From positions 176,128,697-176,192,696 of the forward strand of contig CM054063.1 of the NCBI GenBank assembly GCA_028641055.1: a stretch of DNA of 64,000 nucleotides, given 5' to 3'. A program made the translations under genes and the position numbers. Within the stretch, counting starts at the first letter, position 1. Each line of letters opens with the position of its first letter. The notes under the pieces are model-generated. The model did no database searches and had not been told where the DNA came from. It saw only the letters and a list, made by a program, of their open reading frames with translations. Of this stretch, positions 21,511 through 33,894 are shown piece by piece. The stretch comes from Alopecurus myosuroides (Eukaryota > Streptophyta > Magnoliopsida > Poales > Poaceae).

Positions 21511-24500
21511 CTAGGTATAGTAGGGACGCAGCTGAGCTACGTTCCATGGTCTTTCTTTCTCTTGCATAGATGAAGTGGTATGAGCGGTGTCGTTAACCAT
21601 AGCCGACTCTTCCCTTGCATCTATCAAGTAATACGATCCATTGTGCAGATTCCGGCTTATGATAAACGGTCCTTCCCATGGCGGTGATAACTTATGTTTT
21701 CCTTCCTTTGACTGTACCAGGCGCAGAACCAGGTCTCCTTCCTGGAAGACCCGGGTTTTCACGCGCCGGCTATGATATCTCCGCAGATCCTGCTGATATA
21801 TGGCTGATCTTTCCAGTGCTTGTTCTCTTTCTTCTTCTAGCATATCCACGGCGTCCTGTCGGGTCTTCTCGTTCTCTACCTCGACGTAAGCCGACACTCG
21901 AGGCGAGTCATGGATGATATCACTCGGCAACACCGCCTCTGCACCATAAACCATGAAAAACGGTGTCATCTGAGTCGATCTGTTAGGCGTTGTGTTTATA
22001 CCCCAAACCACTGCAGGTAACTCCTCGACCCATGCACCAGCAGCTCTGATACACGGAACTCGCAATCGTGGCTTTAATCCACGAAGCAACTCTTGATTTG
22101 CCCTCTCCACTTGTCCATTAGCCTGTGGATGGGCCACTGAAGCTATGTCAAGCCGGATTCCATTGTTTCCACAGAATTTCTCCATCTCGCCAAGGGACAT
22201 ATTGGTTCCATTGTCGGTAATTATGCTATGGGGATACCCGAACCGATAGATAATCCTTTTCAGGAACTTGACTGCTGTAATTGCTTCACAGTTGGTAACT
22301 GGCATAACCTCAACCCACTTGGTAAACTTGTCGATGGCCACCAAGAGGTGCGTCTTTTTGCAAGGTGACATGTGAAAGGGGCCAACCATATCCATACCCC
22401 AGACAGCGAACGGCCAAGTTAACGGGATAGTCCGTAGTTCCATAGCCGGCACATGGGTTTGGCGAGCGTACCTTTGACATCCGTCACACCTTGCCACCAA
22501 GCGCTCCGCGTCTGCTAGGGCCGTGAGCCAGAAAAAACCATGTCGATAAGCTTTGGCCACAAGGGATCTTGTGGATGCATGATGCCCACAATCACCTTCA
22601 TGGATTTCCTTGAGGATCTGTCGGCCTTCTTCTGGTGCTACACAGCGCAAAAAGACTCATGCTTCACTTCTCTTGTATAACTCTCCATTGATGATAGAAT
22701 ATCCTTTTGCTCGCCTCAAAATTTGTCTTGCTAATACTTCCTACTGTGGTAACTCGCCCCGTGATAGGTAGGCCAAGAACGGCTCTGTCCACTCGGGAAC
22801 AACACGTACTGTGGCCACGAGCTCCAAATCCGGGTCTTGATTTGCCAATTCTTCCTCAGACTCGGTTTTAACTGAGGGTCGCCATAGTTCATCCAGGAAG
22901 ACATTAGGTGGAACCGGCTCTCTGCGCGAGCCGAGTCTGGCGAGTGCATCTGCTGCCTCGTTTTTTCTTCTGTCTATGTGCTCCACCTCGTACCCGGAGA
23001 AACACCCGGCAACTCTATCAACCTCTCTGCGGTATGCTGCCATAGTTGCATCTTGTCTATCCCAAGTTCCTGAGACCTGCTGTACCACAAGGTCCGAATC
23101 TCCAAAGCATCGTATCCTCTTAATGTTCATCTCCTTGGCTACCTTTAAGCCGTGCAATAAGGCCTCATACTCGGCCACGTTGTTGGAACAATCAAAGTGA
23201 ATCTGCAGCACGCAGCTCAACTTGTCTCCTTTGGGTGATGTTAGTACCACTCCAGCTCCTGACCCCTCGTATTGCTTGGAGCCATCGAAGTGCATGATCC
23301 AAGACTCGGAGTTTGGAGCCATGGTGGGCATGCATGTGTGTGTCCAATCATTAATAAAATCGACTAGAGCTTGAGATTTAATTGCTGACCTTGGCTCGTA
23401 ATTGATATGATAATCCCCCATCTCGATCGCCCACTTGGCTATTCTACCTGTTGCATCCGAGTTTCTGATGATATCCGACATTGGTATAGAACTAACCACT
23501 GTTATGGGGTGCTCCTGAAAATATGGCTTCAATTTCCGGCTGGCCATGAAGACCCCGAAAACCAGCTTTTGCCAATGTGGATAGCGCTGTTTTTCCTCTG
23601 ATAATACCTCACTGACGTAGTAAACCGGCCTCTGGACCGGGTATTCTTTCCCATCTTCTTTTCGCTCGACAACAACCACTGCGCTAACCGCCCGGGGCCC
23701 TGCTGCAACGTATAATAACATAGGCTCTTTAGGACCCGGAGCTGCTAGGACTGGTGCCTCAGATAGCTGCTTTTTTAGTGCCTCGAACGCCTCGTCCGCC
23801 TCTTGATCCCATACGAATTTATCAGATTTTTTCAAGAGCCGGTACAAGGGTATCGCCTTTTCTCCGAGTCTGGATATAAACCGGCTGAGCGCTGCTACGC
23901 ACCCTGTGAGCTTCTGAACATGTTTCAAATTTTCCGGCTTTTTCAGACTCTGGATAGCTTTGATTTTGTCCAGGTTTGCCTCGATTCCTCTCTCAGAAAC
24001 AATAAAGCCGAGTAATTTCCCGGCTGGAACTCCAAAAACGCACTTTGTCGGGTTGAGTTTCATCTGATATCTTCTCAAGTTCTTGAATGTTTCCTTTAGA
24101 TCATCGATAAATGTCTCCGCCTTTCTGGTCTTGATCACCACATCGTCTACATAAGCGTGTACGTTGCATCCAATTTGGTCCTCGAAGCACTTCTGAATAC
24201 ACCGTTGATAGGTTGCGCCAGCGTTCTTCAGTCCAAATGTCATTGTCTTGTAACAAAAGGCCCCAAAAGGGGTTATGAATGATGTTTTCTCCCAATGCTC
24301 CTTCTTGAGCTTGATTTGATGATACCCGGAATATGCATCCAGGAAACATAATAGGTCGCTTCCAACTACTGCGTCTATAATCTGATCTATCCTTGGTAGT
24401 GCAAACGGATCCTTTGGGCAATGCTTGTTGAGACTCGTGTAATCAATGCACATCCTCCACTCATTGGTCTTTTTCATCACGAGAACCGGATTTGCTAACC

Positions 24501-25679
24501 AGTCCGGGTGAAACACTTCCATAATAAAGCCGGCTGTCAGCAGCCGAGCAATTTCTTCCCCTATAGCTTTCCTTCTTTCCTCATTCATCTTTCTCAAGCC
24601 CTGTTTCACGGGTCTGGACTTGGGATCGACGTGCAAACTGTGCTCTGCCAACTCTGTGGGGATACCCGGCATGTCGCTAGGCGTCCAGGCGAACACATCC
24701 TGATTTGAACGAATGAACTCCACAAGTGCTTTCTCCTGCTCGCTGTCCAAGTTAGATTCTATAGCAAATTGCTTGGAGGGATCACCCTCGACAAAGGTTA
24801 CCATCTTGGTGTCCTGTGCTGCCTTGAATTTTGCTCTCTCATCTTCAGTATTTGGCCTTTTTAACGCTGTTCTGTCATCCGGGTCTACTTGAGACCGATA
24901 ATACTTGAGTTCCTCTTTTCTGCAAGCTTGCTCCGCCATGGCTGCGTCTCCTTCATCGCACTCAGCTGCTATATCCCGGCTCCCATGTATGGTGATGGTC
25001 TACTTGGGCCCCGGGGTTTTTAGTTGTAGATACACATAACACCGCCTGGCCATGAACTTGGCATAAGCCGGCCTTCCGAATAGCGCGTGATAAGGACTGC
25101 GCAACTTAACCACCTCGAAGTAAGCCACTCGACTCGATAATTATCCTTTGATTCTCCAAAAGCTACCTCCAATGTGATCTTTCCCTCGGGGCATGCTGAG
25201 TGACCCGGCACAATCCCGTGAAAAACCGTTGAACTCTTCTGCAGCTGAGACTCCTTGAGACCCATGCGTAGAAAGGTTTCCCAATACAATATATTGATGC
25301 TACTTCCACCGTCCATTAGGACTTTTTTCAGCTCATAACCATTAACCTGTGGTGCCACCACCAATACTAAGACTCCCGGGTGTTCTATCCTTTCCGGGTG
25401 ATCTCTTCTGCTCCATGTTACGTCCTGCTCTGACCATCTCAGGTATCTCGGAACAGCCAAAGAAACCGAGTTTACTGCTTGTTTCAGTATCCTTTTATCC
25501 TTGTTAGAAATTCCTGTATGCACGTGATATTGTCCCAATTGCTTGGGGTTGGCTTGGAAACCTCCAGCTCCCCCTTGGTTGTTACCCGGATTTCCGCCTG
25601 CCGGGTTACCGGCTGGGGGTGGGCCGTTGCCCGGGTTTCCACCCGGACCCGGTCCTCCTCCCCGACCTGCACCTCGCAT
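21511..25679 (-). pseudogene. Protease-RT-dual RNase H-integrase region, outer element
   Basis: Reading down the minus strand: an aspartic protease (VLMDGGSSINILY), then RT from about 24939 (PVLVMKKTNEWRMCIDYTSL, LDAYSGYHQI, active site AYVDDVV). Next comes a native RNase H whose first Asp is gone (MLLYVAAGP), then a second, archaeal-like RNase H with intact acids (WIMHFDGSK, NNVAEYEALLHGL, FGDSDLVVQQV). Integrase follows with an HHCC zinc finger (HEGDCGHH, CDGC), a DDE core (MDMVGPF, IITDNGTN, NGQVERAN) and a C-terminal WEGPF motif. A dual RNase H is characteristic of the Tat lineage. Breaks: a 1-nt loss near 25119 in protease, a stop after GPK near 25000, TAG 22741-22743 and TGA 22657-22659 between RNase H and integrase. 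Not functional as it stands. Confidence 0.9.
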
Positions 25680-28008
25680 GGCCTTGTTTATCTCCTCATT
25701 CTTCCATCTCTATAGGTCCGCGCACTGCTCCAATGAGTGGTTAGCCGGCCTACCGTTCCTGCTGTGCTTTGGGCACGCCATTCTGAAGATATCCCAATTG
25801 TTACCCGGCCCCGGCGGTCCTTGATAATTTCCTCCGTTGTGGTTTCCAGCATTGAAATTTCCTTCAGCTCTAGGTCTCGAAGACCCGGCTTCTGTGCTAG
25901 CGACAAACTCGGAGCCTCCCTCAAACGGGCGCTTGTTCTGGTTGTTCCCATTGTTACCCGGCGTTGATCCATTGCCGGTTCTTCCACTATTATTTGTACT
26001 TGCTTTTGCTTTCTTGTCATCGACATCCTCTTCTGTAGTATCCGTTGCAGCGTGTTTATTGCATGCATCCATTAGCTCTCCCATCGTAACCTCTGAAGCA
26101 TTTCGACTAGATTTCATGCGAGTTAAGTTTTGCACTAAAGGTATGTACTTGCACGTCTTTGCCATAGCTTGTAGCGCATCTTTGGGCTGAATATCCGTAG
26201 AGGAGTGTAGTATCTCCATAACCCGGCGCACCCAGCTGCGCGCCGATTCTCCTTTCTTTTGTACACACCGCTCTAGGTCATCAATAGTAAACAGCTTTCT
26301 GCACGTCCCATGAAAGTGCTTGATAAACGCAGTTTTCAACTCCTCCCATGACTTGATAGATCCTTCCGGTAAATTATTGAACCATAACTTTGCTGCTCCT
26401 TCTGACATCATCAAGTACATGAACTTGGCTTGAAGATTTTCTGATGCATTGCGAATCGACATAGCCATCTCATAACTGCTCAACCATGTTTCTGGATCCA
26501 TAGTCGGCTCATAGTTCACAACTTTACCCGGCTCTTTGAATTTATCCGGGTAAGGCTCAGCCCTGATTTCAGCCGACAAACACTTAGGCCCAGCGAGATT
26601 AGTCGGAACTGGCCTCACCCGGGAAACATGTGATCCTGCGGGAGGTGCAGCTGGACGCGGTACGGCTGGTGGCCCATGCACCGCAGACCCGGCCGCGGCC
26701 CTCCTGGCTCTGGAACTGTCCACGATAGCTTATGCTGCTGATGCTTCCGGTACTGCCTGAACGCGGGGAGGAGGCGGCATTTGCTGCTGCTCTTCCCTCC
26801 GCCGGGTTGAACTTGTCTGGATATTGCCGGTATTGCCTCGTTGCTGGCTGATATATGGTGTCCCATGCATTCCACTTCTGTGATCCGGGTAATTAACTTG
26901 CTACGCTACCGCATTGCGCAATAGATCTATCGCCCGCCGGGTCTCCTCTGCGTGAGGTGACTCTCTCACGGGGATTTGATTCAATGCGAGCGTTGCTGCG
27001 TACACATTATCCATGGGGTTGTTGTAATGACCTGCTGGTGTGCGAAATCGCGATGGTGGCGGTGGTGGTAATGTATTGCCGGCAGTGGCTCCAGTCTGCA
27101 ATGTGGGTAACCCGGCTTGTATGTTTGCCGACTGTGCTCCTCCAGTTGCAGGTTGCTGTACGGTTCCTTGGTTTGCTGCCGGAATCGGTTGATCCTGAGG
27201 TGTGATAAATAGGTTGGTCGGGTTTATAACTCCACCTGTTGCTGGTAACATGGTTTGATGCCTTTGACGCACCCTGGTTGTTTCTTCTCGGAGCCAGGTT
27301 TCCAATGCATCCAGCTCACGTTGGCGGGTGGCCATCCCCTGCCTTTCTGCTTCTACTTGACTTCTCTGTTGCTCCAATGCACGGCGGGCTACGTCCAGAT
27401 CTCTGACACGTTCCGCCGCGTTTTCCGGAGTAATAACTGTAGCTAAAACGGTTGGATCCAGAATCAAGTTGTTGTTGAATAGGGCCGGGTGTTGCGGGTT
27501 TGAAGGACCCGCCCCTGGCGTCCGGTTTGCCAGATATCCGAACATGTTTGCCTGCAACTCGCTGTCCGCCGCGTGGCTGGTAACCGATGCCGATTCTCCG
27601 TCGACTCGGGTGAGAACCGGGTTTCCGTCAACCGGACCTTGCTGCTGGGCCGCTGCTGGTGCTGTTCCGACTGTGGTCGCGGTCACGTTTCCCTGATTAA
27701 GATTGATCGCCGGGGCCGTGTAAACCGCAACCTGGCGCGTAATGCTTGGCGCAGATTCGTACTCTTCCTCTTCGCTGCTATTTTCCTCGTACCGGTTCTC
27801 CAGCAGATGCAGGATGGACTCGGTATCATCTTCTCTCACGACCCGGCCACGCGGGGTCCATGCCGGCTCCTCCGGCTGTTCCCTCTTCGTGGGGGGCTCT
27901 TCTGTCGGATCTACCGTCCCGACCGATTCTTCTCCATCTGATTGAACGTGGGTAACTTCCCCTGACACGGAATCAAATCCGAAATCGTCAGGGATTGAAC
28001 CGGACGTA
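25680..28008 (-). pseudogene. Gag region of the outer element
   Basis: A 355-codon stretch (27968-26901) is Pro/Gln/Thr-rich with a coiled-coil (VARRALEQQRSQVEAERQ). A retrotransposon gag core follows (MDPETWLSSYEMAMS, SWEELKTAFIKHFHGTC, SARSWVRRVMEIL) and a Cys/His cluster (CPKHSRNGRPANHSLEQC). Gag packages the RNA genome in a cytoplasmic particle. In-frame stops lie near 26901, 26729 and 25710. The N-terminal leader of the same frame lies on the far side of the inner element, at 38634-38822. Fusion in frame to protease appears to be the ancestral arrangement. Confidence 0.8.
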
Positions 28009-28013
28009 CGTAC

Positions 28014-28490
28014 TGTCGTGGGATAATCACGGCAGACGTTACCGGGGGTAACTGATCTTGGGGCAAGACGACACAGGCGTTTGGGAGAGGGTTTAGCTTA
28101 GAGGAAAACATGGTGGAAATCGATCCGGTAGCCGGCAATCAAAGTCGCCGAGTCTCCGATCTTAATATAATAACTCAATTCTAGGGTTACACTGGATGCT
28201 CGATGTCAAGCGGTACTACTAGGGTTCTTGGATCTCTATCAACTACTCCTAGGGGTCGGTTTATAAAGCACCCGTACCCCCTGGCTTACCCTCCAAGGCG
28301 CACCCTGGATCCTACCCGGACACGGCGCACAAACCCTAACTTTCCTTCATAGTAACCCGCAATCCGGGTTACTGGGCCTACAAGCTTGGGCCTTCCGAAA
28401 GTTTCTTTATCCTTAGCCGGATCCTGCGCAGCGTCCTTTGGGCCGGGTTATTCCTTGGAGTTGGCCTACCGGGTTATTATCCCTCCATCA
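28014..28490 (-). repeat. 3' LTR of the inner element
   Basis: TG...CA, 477 bp, pairs with 38152-38628. Preceded by CGTAC (target duplication). It aligns end to end with the outer LTRs but with many differences, so the two are related subfamilies. Confidence 0.93.
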
Positions 28491-28869
28491 GTAGTCCCCA
28501 GAATAGCTTGGGCTTCACGGATCCTTCCTTGAAGCGCTCGCTATTCCCTGCAAAGATATCAAACACACAAGCATATGGAGGCCGGGTTAAGATGCTTTGA
28601 TAGACAGCTAGGCCTTACTCCATGGTGGCCATATAGTAACCCGGCTTTTCCCCCAAATACTTTGGTTTAACTTTCCATGTCTAAACCCTAATAAAAATGT
28701 CAAGATTCCATACTCGATAACTGACCCTGATATCACGGGGTGGATCTCCTTCTCTTTTTTGTCCAGATACTCTGCTCAATACTTGGTGCATATCTCGCAG
28801 AATCCGCGTAGATAGCCATTACCCCACAATTTCCGGCTTCCGGCCGTTGGGATAGACTCACCCTCACCT

Positions 28870-28877
28870 TATAAATA
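28870..28877 (+). promoter_or_regulatory. TATA box for the antisense gene (inner element)
   Basis: TATAAATA, 380 bp inside the 3' LTR, at the position equivalent to 16367 in the outer element and 54204 in the third. Confidence 0.65.
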
Positions 28878-29440
28878 GTGCTCTGTGGGTAACCTAAAAC
28901 CCATCGCTCCACTTCAGTTTCCCCTTTCCTTCCTTGCTCCTTACGCCCTTGCAATACCACCGCAAGAAGTTCGTGCTCGCCATCGAAGCAAAGCCACCGC
29001 CGGCCGCGCTCGCTCTCGAGCCATCTCGCGCCGCCATCAAGCTTCACCGCCGCGCCCTCGTTCCACTCGCCAAGAGTCGCGAAGGGGCACTCGAGCCACG
29101 CCGTCCACCGCTGTCGCGCTAGACTCCAATATCTCCAGTAAGTCCCTTGCACTCGTTTAATTTAGCCCCGCAATTTTTCGATTCATCCAGGATTGGATCT
29201 AGGTCAACCTGTGAGTCGTTCTTCCGGTTGCATCGAATTAGATCGATTTGATGCTCGCTAACTCCTTTAACCACCTGCTTGATGACTACAACTCATCCTC
29301 CTACCATTACTAATCACCAAATTCCCCGTAGAATCGTTCGCAAGTTTTCCCATCTAGATCCATTCCTCCTCGATTTTCCGCTCATTGCATTAACACCCGG
29401 GAAATCCTTCTTTTCCAGCTATTTTGCTTGCAGTAGATAC

Positions 29441-32400
29441 ATGGGCAACCATCCATATTCCCCAAATGCTTTTCCGTACGTAAGTAACCAATAATCTCCA
29501 CAGTTATACTTAACACCCGGACACCTTGTAACCTCCACCTCATAGCGTGATACCCGGATAATTCTCAGTTTTCATACTTTCTTGATACCTCATACTCGGA
29601 TAATCCAGCACTTCCGGGTCTTATTTCCTATACCCTTTTTTCTTGTGTTTTGCAGGTTGATCCCATGGCTCCCAAACGGCAAGGAAAACAGTCGACTCAG
29701 GCAAAGACTACCCATACCATATCCGCCAACTGGGGGCGTTCCACAGCTACAAAGGCCAAGCTGGACGAGCTAGCCGAATTAGGAATTCTCCCTTCTTAGA
29801 AGGACATTCACTGGAGAGCACCGGGCAACGAGACCCGGCCCACACCCGCCGATAATGAGGTAATCTGCTTCGTAGAGCACGTGACCCGGGGATTCCGTCC
29901 TCCGGGTCACCCTTTCTTTAGGGAGGTCTTAAGCCATTATGGCCTCCGGGTATTCGACATAGGGCCTAACTCTATGTTGAACATTACCCACTTCATCGTT
30001 CTATCCGAGTCGTACTTGTGCATACCGCCAAGTTTGACTCTCTTCATCAAACTATTCCAGTGTAAGCCGTGCCGCGAAAGTGGCGACGGGGCACTTCTTA
30101 CCTGCGGCGGGGTATCCATCCAACGCCGCAAGAATTCACCGATGCCAACCCTCAATTTAAACTCCCACGTCAAACACTGGCAGCTGTCTTTCTTTTATTG
30201 CCACGATACCTCCCCAGACAGCGAAAAGAAACTGCCGGGCTACTCGGAGAGCCTCCTCGAGCCTTCCGAGTCTTTCAATGCCTTTGCACCTGACTCAGAC
30301 AGGGAGGCGATCCTTCCCTCGTTAGCTAAAATAGCCATCCTCTCAGCCCAAGGCCTCCTTGGGCTCAATTTAGTGAAAACACGGGTAGATTTTCGAATTC
30401 AACCCAACTCCATCCGCACCAAATTATTGTGCGAGTACTCGGGGCATACCACGGATGCACTCCGATACTCCACCAAGAGCTTTGCGACCGGCGACACCAA
30501 CAAGACCATCAATGGCTTCTTGACAGAGAAGCTAGAGGTGATAAAGGGCATCGCCGGGTTATCCCCTTTTACTCGGGAAAACCCGGCTCCAGCGGTAATA
30601 TCCGATATTCATAACTTATTTCCACATTTTGACTTGATACAGCTTCTAACCCTTAGTCTCATCCTTTTGTCTCAGGCTGATGACCCCTTCTGGAGAGTTG
30701 AACCCTCCCCCCTTCCAGAGACCCGTAAGAAGAGGACGAGCCGGCCGATGATAGTGAAGGTACCTGCCCGGAACTTGTATTATTTTTACTTGCATCATTT
30801 TCCTCCCATTTAACTTTTTCCCACGGACACACACTCGGTTCGCAGGGCTGGAGGACGAAGGTGAGACCAACGAGGATGACCCGGAGGCTACCGAATCTGA
30901 TCAAGAGGCAACAGTTGGAGCCAAGAGGAAGACCCGAGGGGCAGTGTCCAAGGTTCCTTTCTCCTCGTTATCCTCCGAACCTTACTCCTTTGACGCCATG
31001 CGACGACTTAACCATCAATTATCAAACTCGTCGTGCTTGAAGGATTCTCTCCCAGCCAAACGCAGAGTAACTCGGAGCTCCCCGGGTGAAGATCCCCTTA
31101 ACCCGGGCATCTCTACCTCCTCCGTCCATCGTGCCAGCGCTCCTCCGTCTCGTCCTTCCGACTCTCCTCAACGCCACCCTTCTCCTAACCATCCACGTGC
31201 CGGGCAATTCCGGGTTCCGTTAGTGGTCCCTGTGACGACTTCATCTGCTTCCAGCGGCGAGCTCCCGCCGGACTACACCGTGAACGCCGGGTAAGTTTTT
31301 GCTATATGACTTCCTTTGATGCCTGACAAATTTCGATCACCACTGCTAACTGCCTCCTCTCATCTTTCTTCTAGCACTCACGTCACCGTCAGTGATCCGG
31401 AGAATGTAGAGACGGATAACCATCGGGCAGAGGAGCCGACTGAGAACGTAGATGCCGCGACTGGCGGTGATACTGAGAATAACCAGGAACAAGGCCCCCT
31501 GAACGATCCACTTCACCGAGCCGCCGGATCTCCTTCCTCGTCGGAACCAGTGGACGAGGAGATCGAGGTTCTGGATACAAGGATGGGTTCTCCCAACCCG
31601 GATACTCAAACTGTCCGGGTCTCGACCCCAAGGGCGGGGGGAGCTCCCCCACCAGGCGACCAGGCTGCCGGCTCTTCCGGTGCTCGACCCGAGGACTTGA
31701 CGTTTACCCAGATGCTGGAAACCCTGCGCACTTTGAGGGCTAATGAAGAAAACATCTTGGGGGCTTTGATAGCCAAACACGAGGTAAATCCGACTAACGT
31801 TGCTTGTGTCCTTATCCAGTCCCCAAGTTCCGAGTGAATTGATTCATAATTTGCTTGGGACTTTATGATACAAGCGACTGATAACTTGCCCCTTTACCCG
31901 GCTAATCCTTCGTTGCATCCATGCAGTCTTTCGTGACTCAATCTGAGGAGAAACTGGCAAATGCCACCAAGCTCATTGAAAAGGAGGTGGTTCTGCGTGA
32001 AGCAGCCGAGGCTGAGGCCAGGAGGAATAGGATGATAATGAGGAAGTATAGGAAAAGGGCTCACAAAGCAGAGGATGATCTAACAAGCCTTTCTGTCCAA
32101 ATTGCTGACACGTATCGTGCTTTACTTGGTACGTTTCTTCCTCCGGGTTATCCTTTTGATAAATAGTCAGAGTTTTCCCGACTTATGTTTCCATTTCTTC
32201 AGGCCCGGACGAAGCGATGCCAGATGAGGATGATGTTGCCAGGCTGAAAACTATGAAGAGCGTTATCCGGCAGCTATGCGCCGGAACCAAATGGATCCTT
32301 CAGGAATTACGGTGGCCGGGTAAAGGACATGTCGATCTGAAGAGGATGCTGGATGCCTTCTCCACTATTCCTGAGTGGATTTGGTACTGGGAACGCTCGT

Positions 32401-32852
32401 CTTGCCGGGTTGGAGTAACCCGGGGGCTTGCACTTGCCAAGGCTTATTTCCCTAAGCTCGAGCTAGTGAAGCTTATGGGCGGCTTCCCGGAGTTCAAGCT
32501 TGATGGGTCCAAGTTCTCAGTGAAGGATTTTCAGGCTGTCCAGAAGGAGGTCCGTTACCCGGCCAGCGTGATCGCTGACGACCTAGATGTTGATATCCTT
32601 GTTCCTGCATATGATGCTGCTGGTGAAGCGGTTAAGTCGGATCTTCCCGAGCCGTATGATATGCTGGCTCGGTGGAAGGAGGAAGCTGCTGCGTTGAGGG
32701 CGGAGGCTGCCAAGAAGCAAGCTGAAGCCGGTTCTGCCCCCGCTACCTCAACACCGGTCGTTCCACCTCCTGCGCGGGCTGGTACTACTGATCCGGGTGC
32801 TGCTGCTACCACCAATGATGGTAAGGGTAAGGCCAAGATGAACGCCGAGTGA
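29441..32852 (+). pseudogene. Antisense additional gene (aORF), inner copy
   Basis: Same gene as 16937-20383. The first coding exon is 29441-29479 (ATG to the GTAAGT donor), then exons start near 29656 (after TTTTGCAG), 30676, 30846, 31375, 31926 and 32203. The Transposase_28-like domain (CFVEHVTRGFRPPGHPFF, VFDIGPNSMLNITHF) is on the second exon. The C-terminal domain runs from QLCAGTKWILQEL to DLDVDILVPAYDA and ends in an Ala/Pro-rich tail at 32852. Breaks: TAG at 29797-29799 (CAG in the outer copy) and a 1-nt loss near 30710. It is otherwise better preserved than the outer copy. Antisense to pol, converging on it. Confidence 0.75.
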
Positions 32853-33894
32853 TATCTGATATTTAATGCCTCTTCTTATGCGTCAGTCGGCCAATGTGCT
32901 GTTTAAACAATTATATTTTGGGTGGTGCGCCTGTGCACCTTTGATATCTTTTCACCGGGATTTTGTAATGTACGCTAAGGTCTTGGTATACTCTATGCCT
33001 CTTCTGGCCTTTTTAAATTTATCCATTTTTGAACTCATCTGCTCTCGATATCCGGCTTTCTTTATTGCTCCTTTTATGAAACTCGGTTTCCGGGTCTCAT
33101 GGGTGTTGACAAGCGGACTTGCTGCTAAGTCCCCAAGCCTCCACGACTCGGATTTCTGGATTTTTGAGCTTTAACAATCAAACAATTTTTCTCGTTTTCG
33201 AGATCCCGAGCCCCCAAGACCCGGATTCCGAGTCTAGGAAACGTGATCTTTCAAGGAGAACGCATTTGTTTGCTGCTAGGTCCAAAAAGCCCAGAGCCGT
33301 TTCACATAGGTTTTGAAGTTATGCTTAATAATCGTTGAGTTTCCGGCTATCAGCCCTGTACTCTGCATAACTTGTGGTTTAGATGACCCTTTTGACTCTC
33401 TGATACTATAAGCCGGCTTTCGCATGGATATCATGTTGTTACATCTGTACGAAACAGGGTCAACCAAGTCCCATTGGGCTTCATGGCTAATTGTAATTGT
33501 AAGCGAGCAAATCATGCCATTTTAGTGCGAGTCACATCGAGCTTAAGTAAGAAAAGTCAAGAAAATTTGGCTCCTTTGTCCGGTTATAAGATTGTAGCCG
33601 TACTCGTTTGCGGGTAACCGGCCCTTATAACTCATGGGCATCAAGGCCGGGTCTTTGAGTTTTCAACTGTGCTATTCAAGCAATCAGCCCCCAAGACCTA
33701 TATATGTACGCGACGTGCTGAGAGTGAAGAACATGATGATAACCACCTCTTTACTTGATATGAAAAAGTTAGGTCAGCAAGCCGCCTCATTAAAAACCCA
33801 TCCAGTCCCCAAGGGTACCCTGGATAGGAAAAGAGTACGTCTGAAACCTGCTGCCTGTTACACCGTGCAATTCCACTTGCCACTATAATCTTTA
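32853..33894. other. Spacer between convergent aORF and pol (inner element)
   Basis: Non-coding spacer equivalent to 20384-21510. It probably contains the polyadenylation signals of both units. No gene seen. Confidence 0.6.
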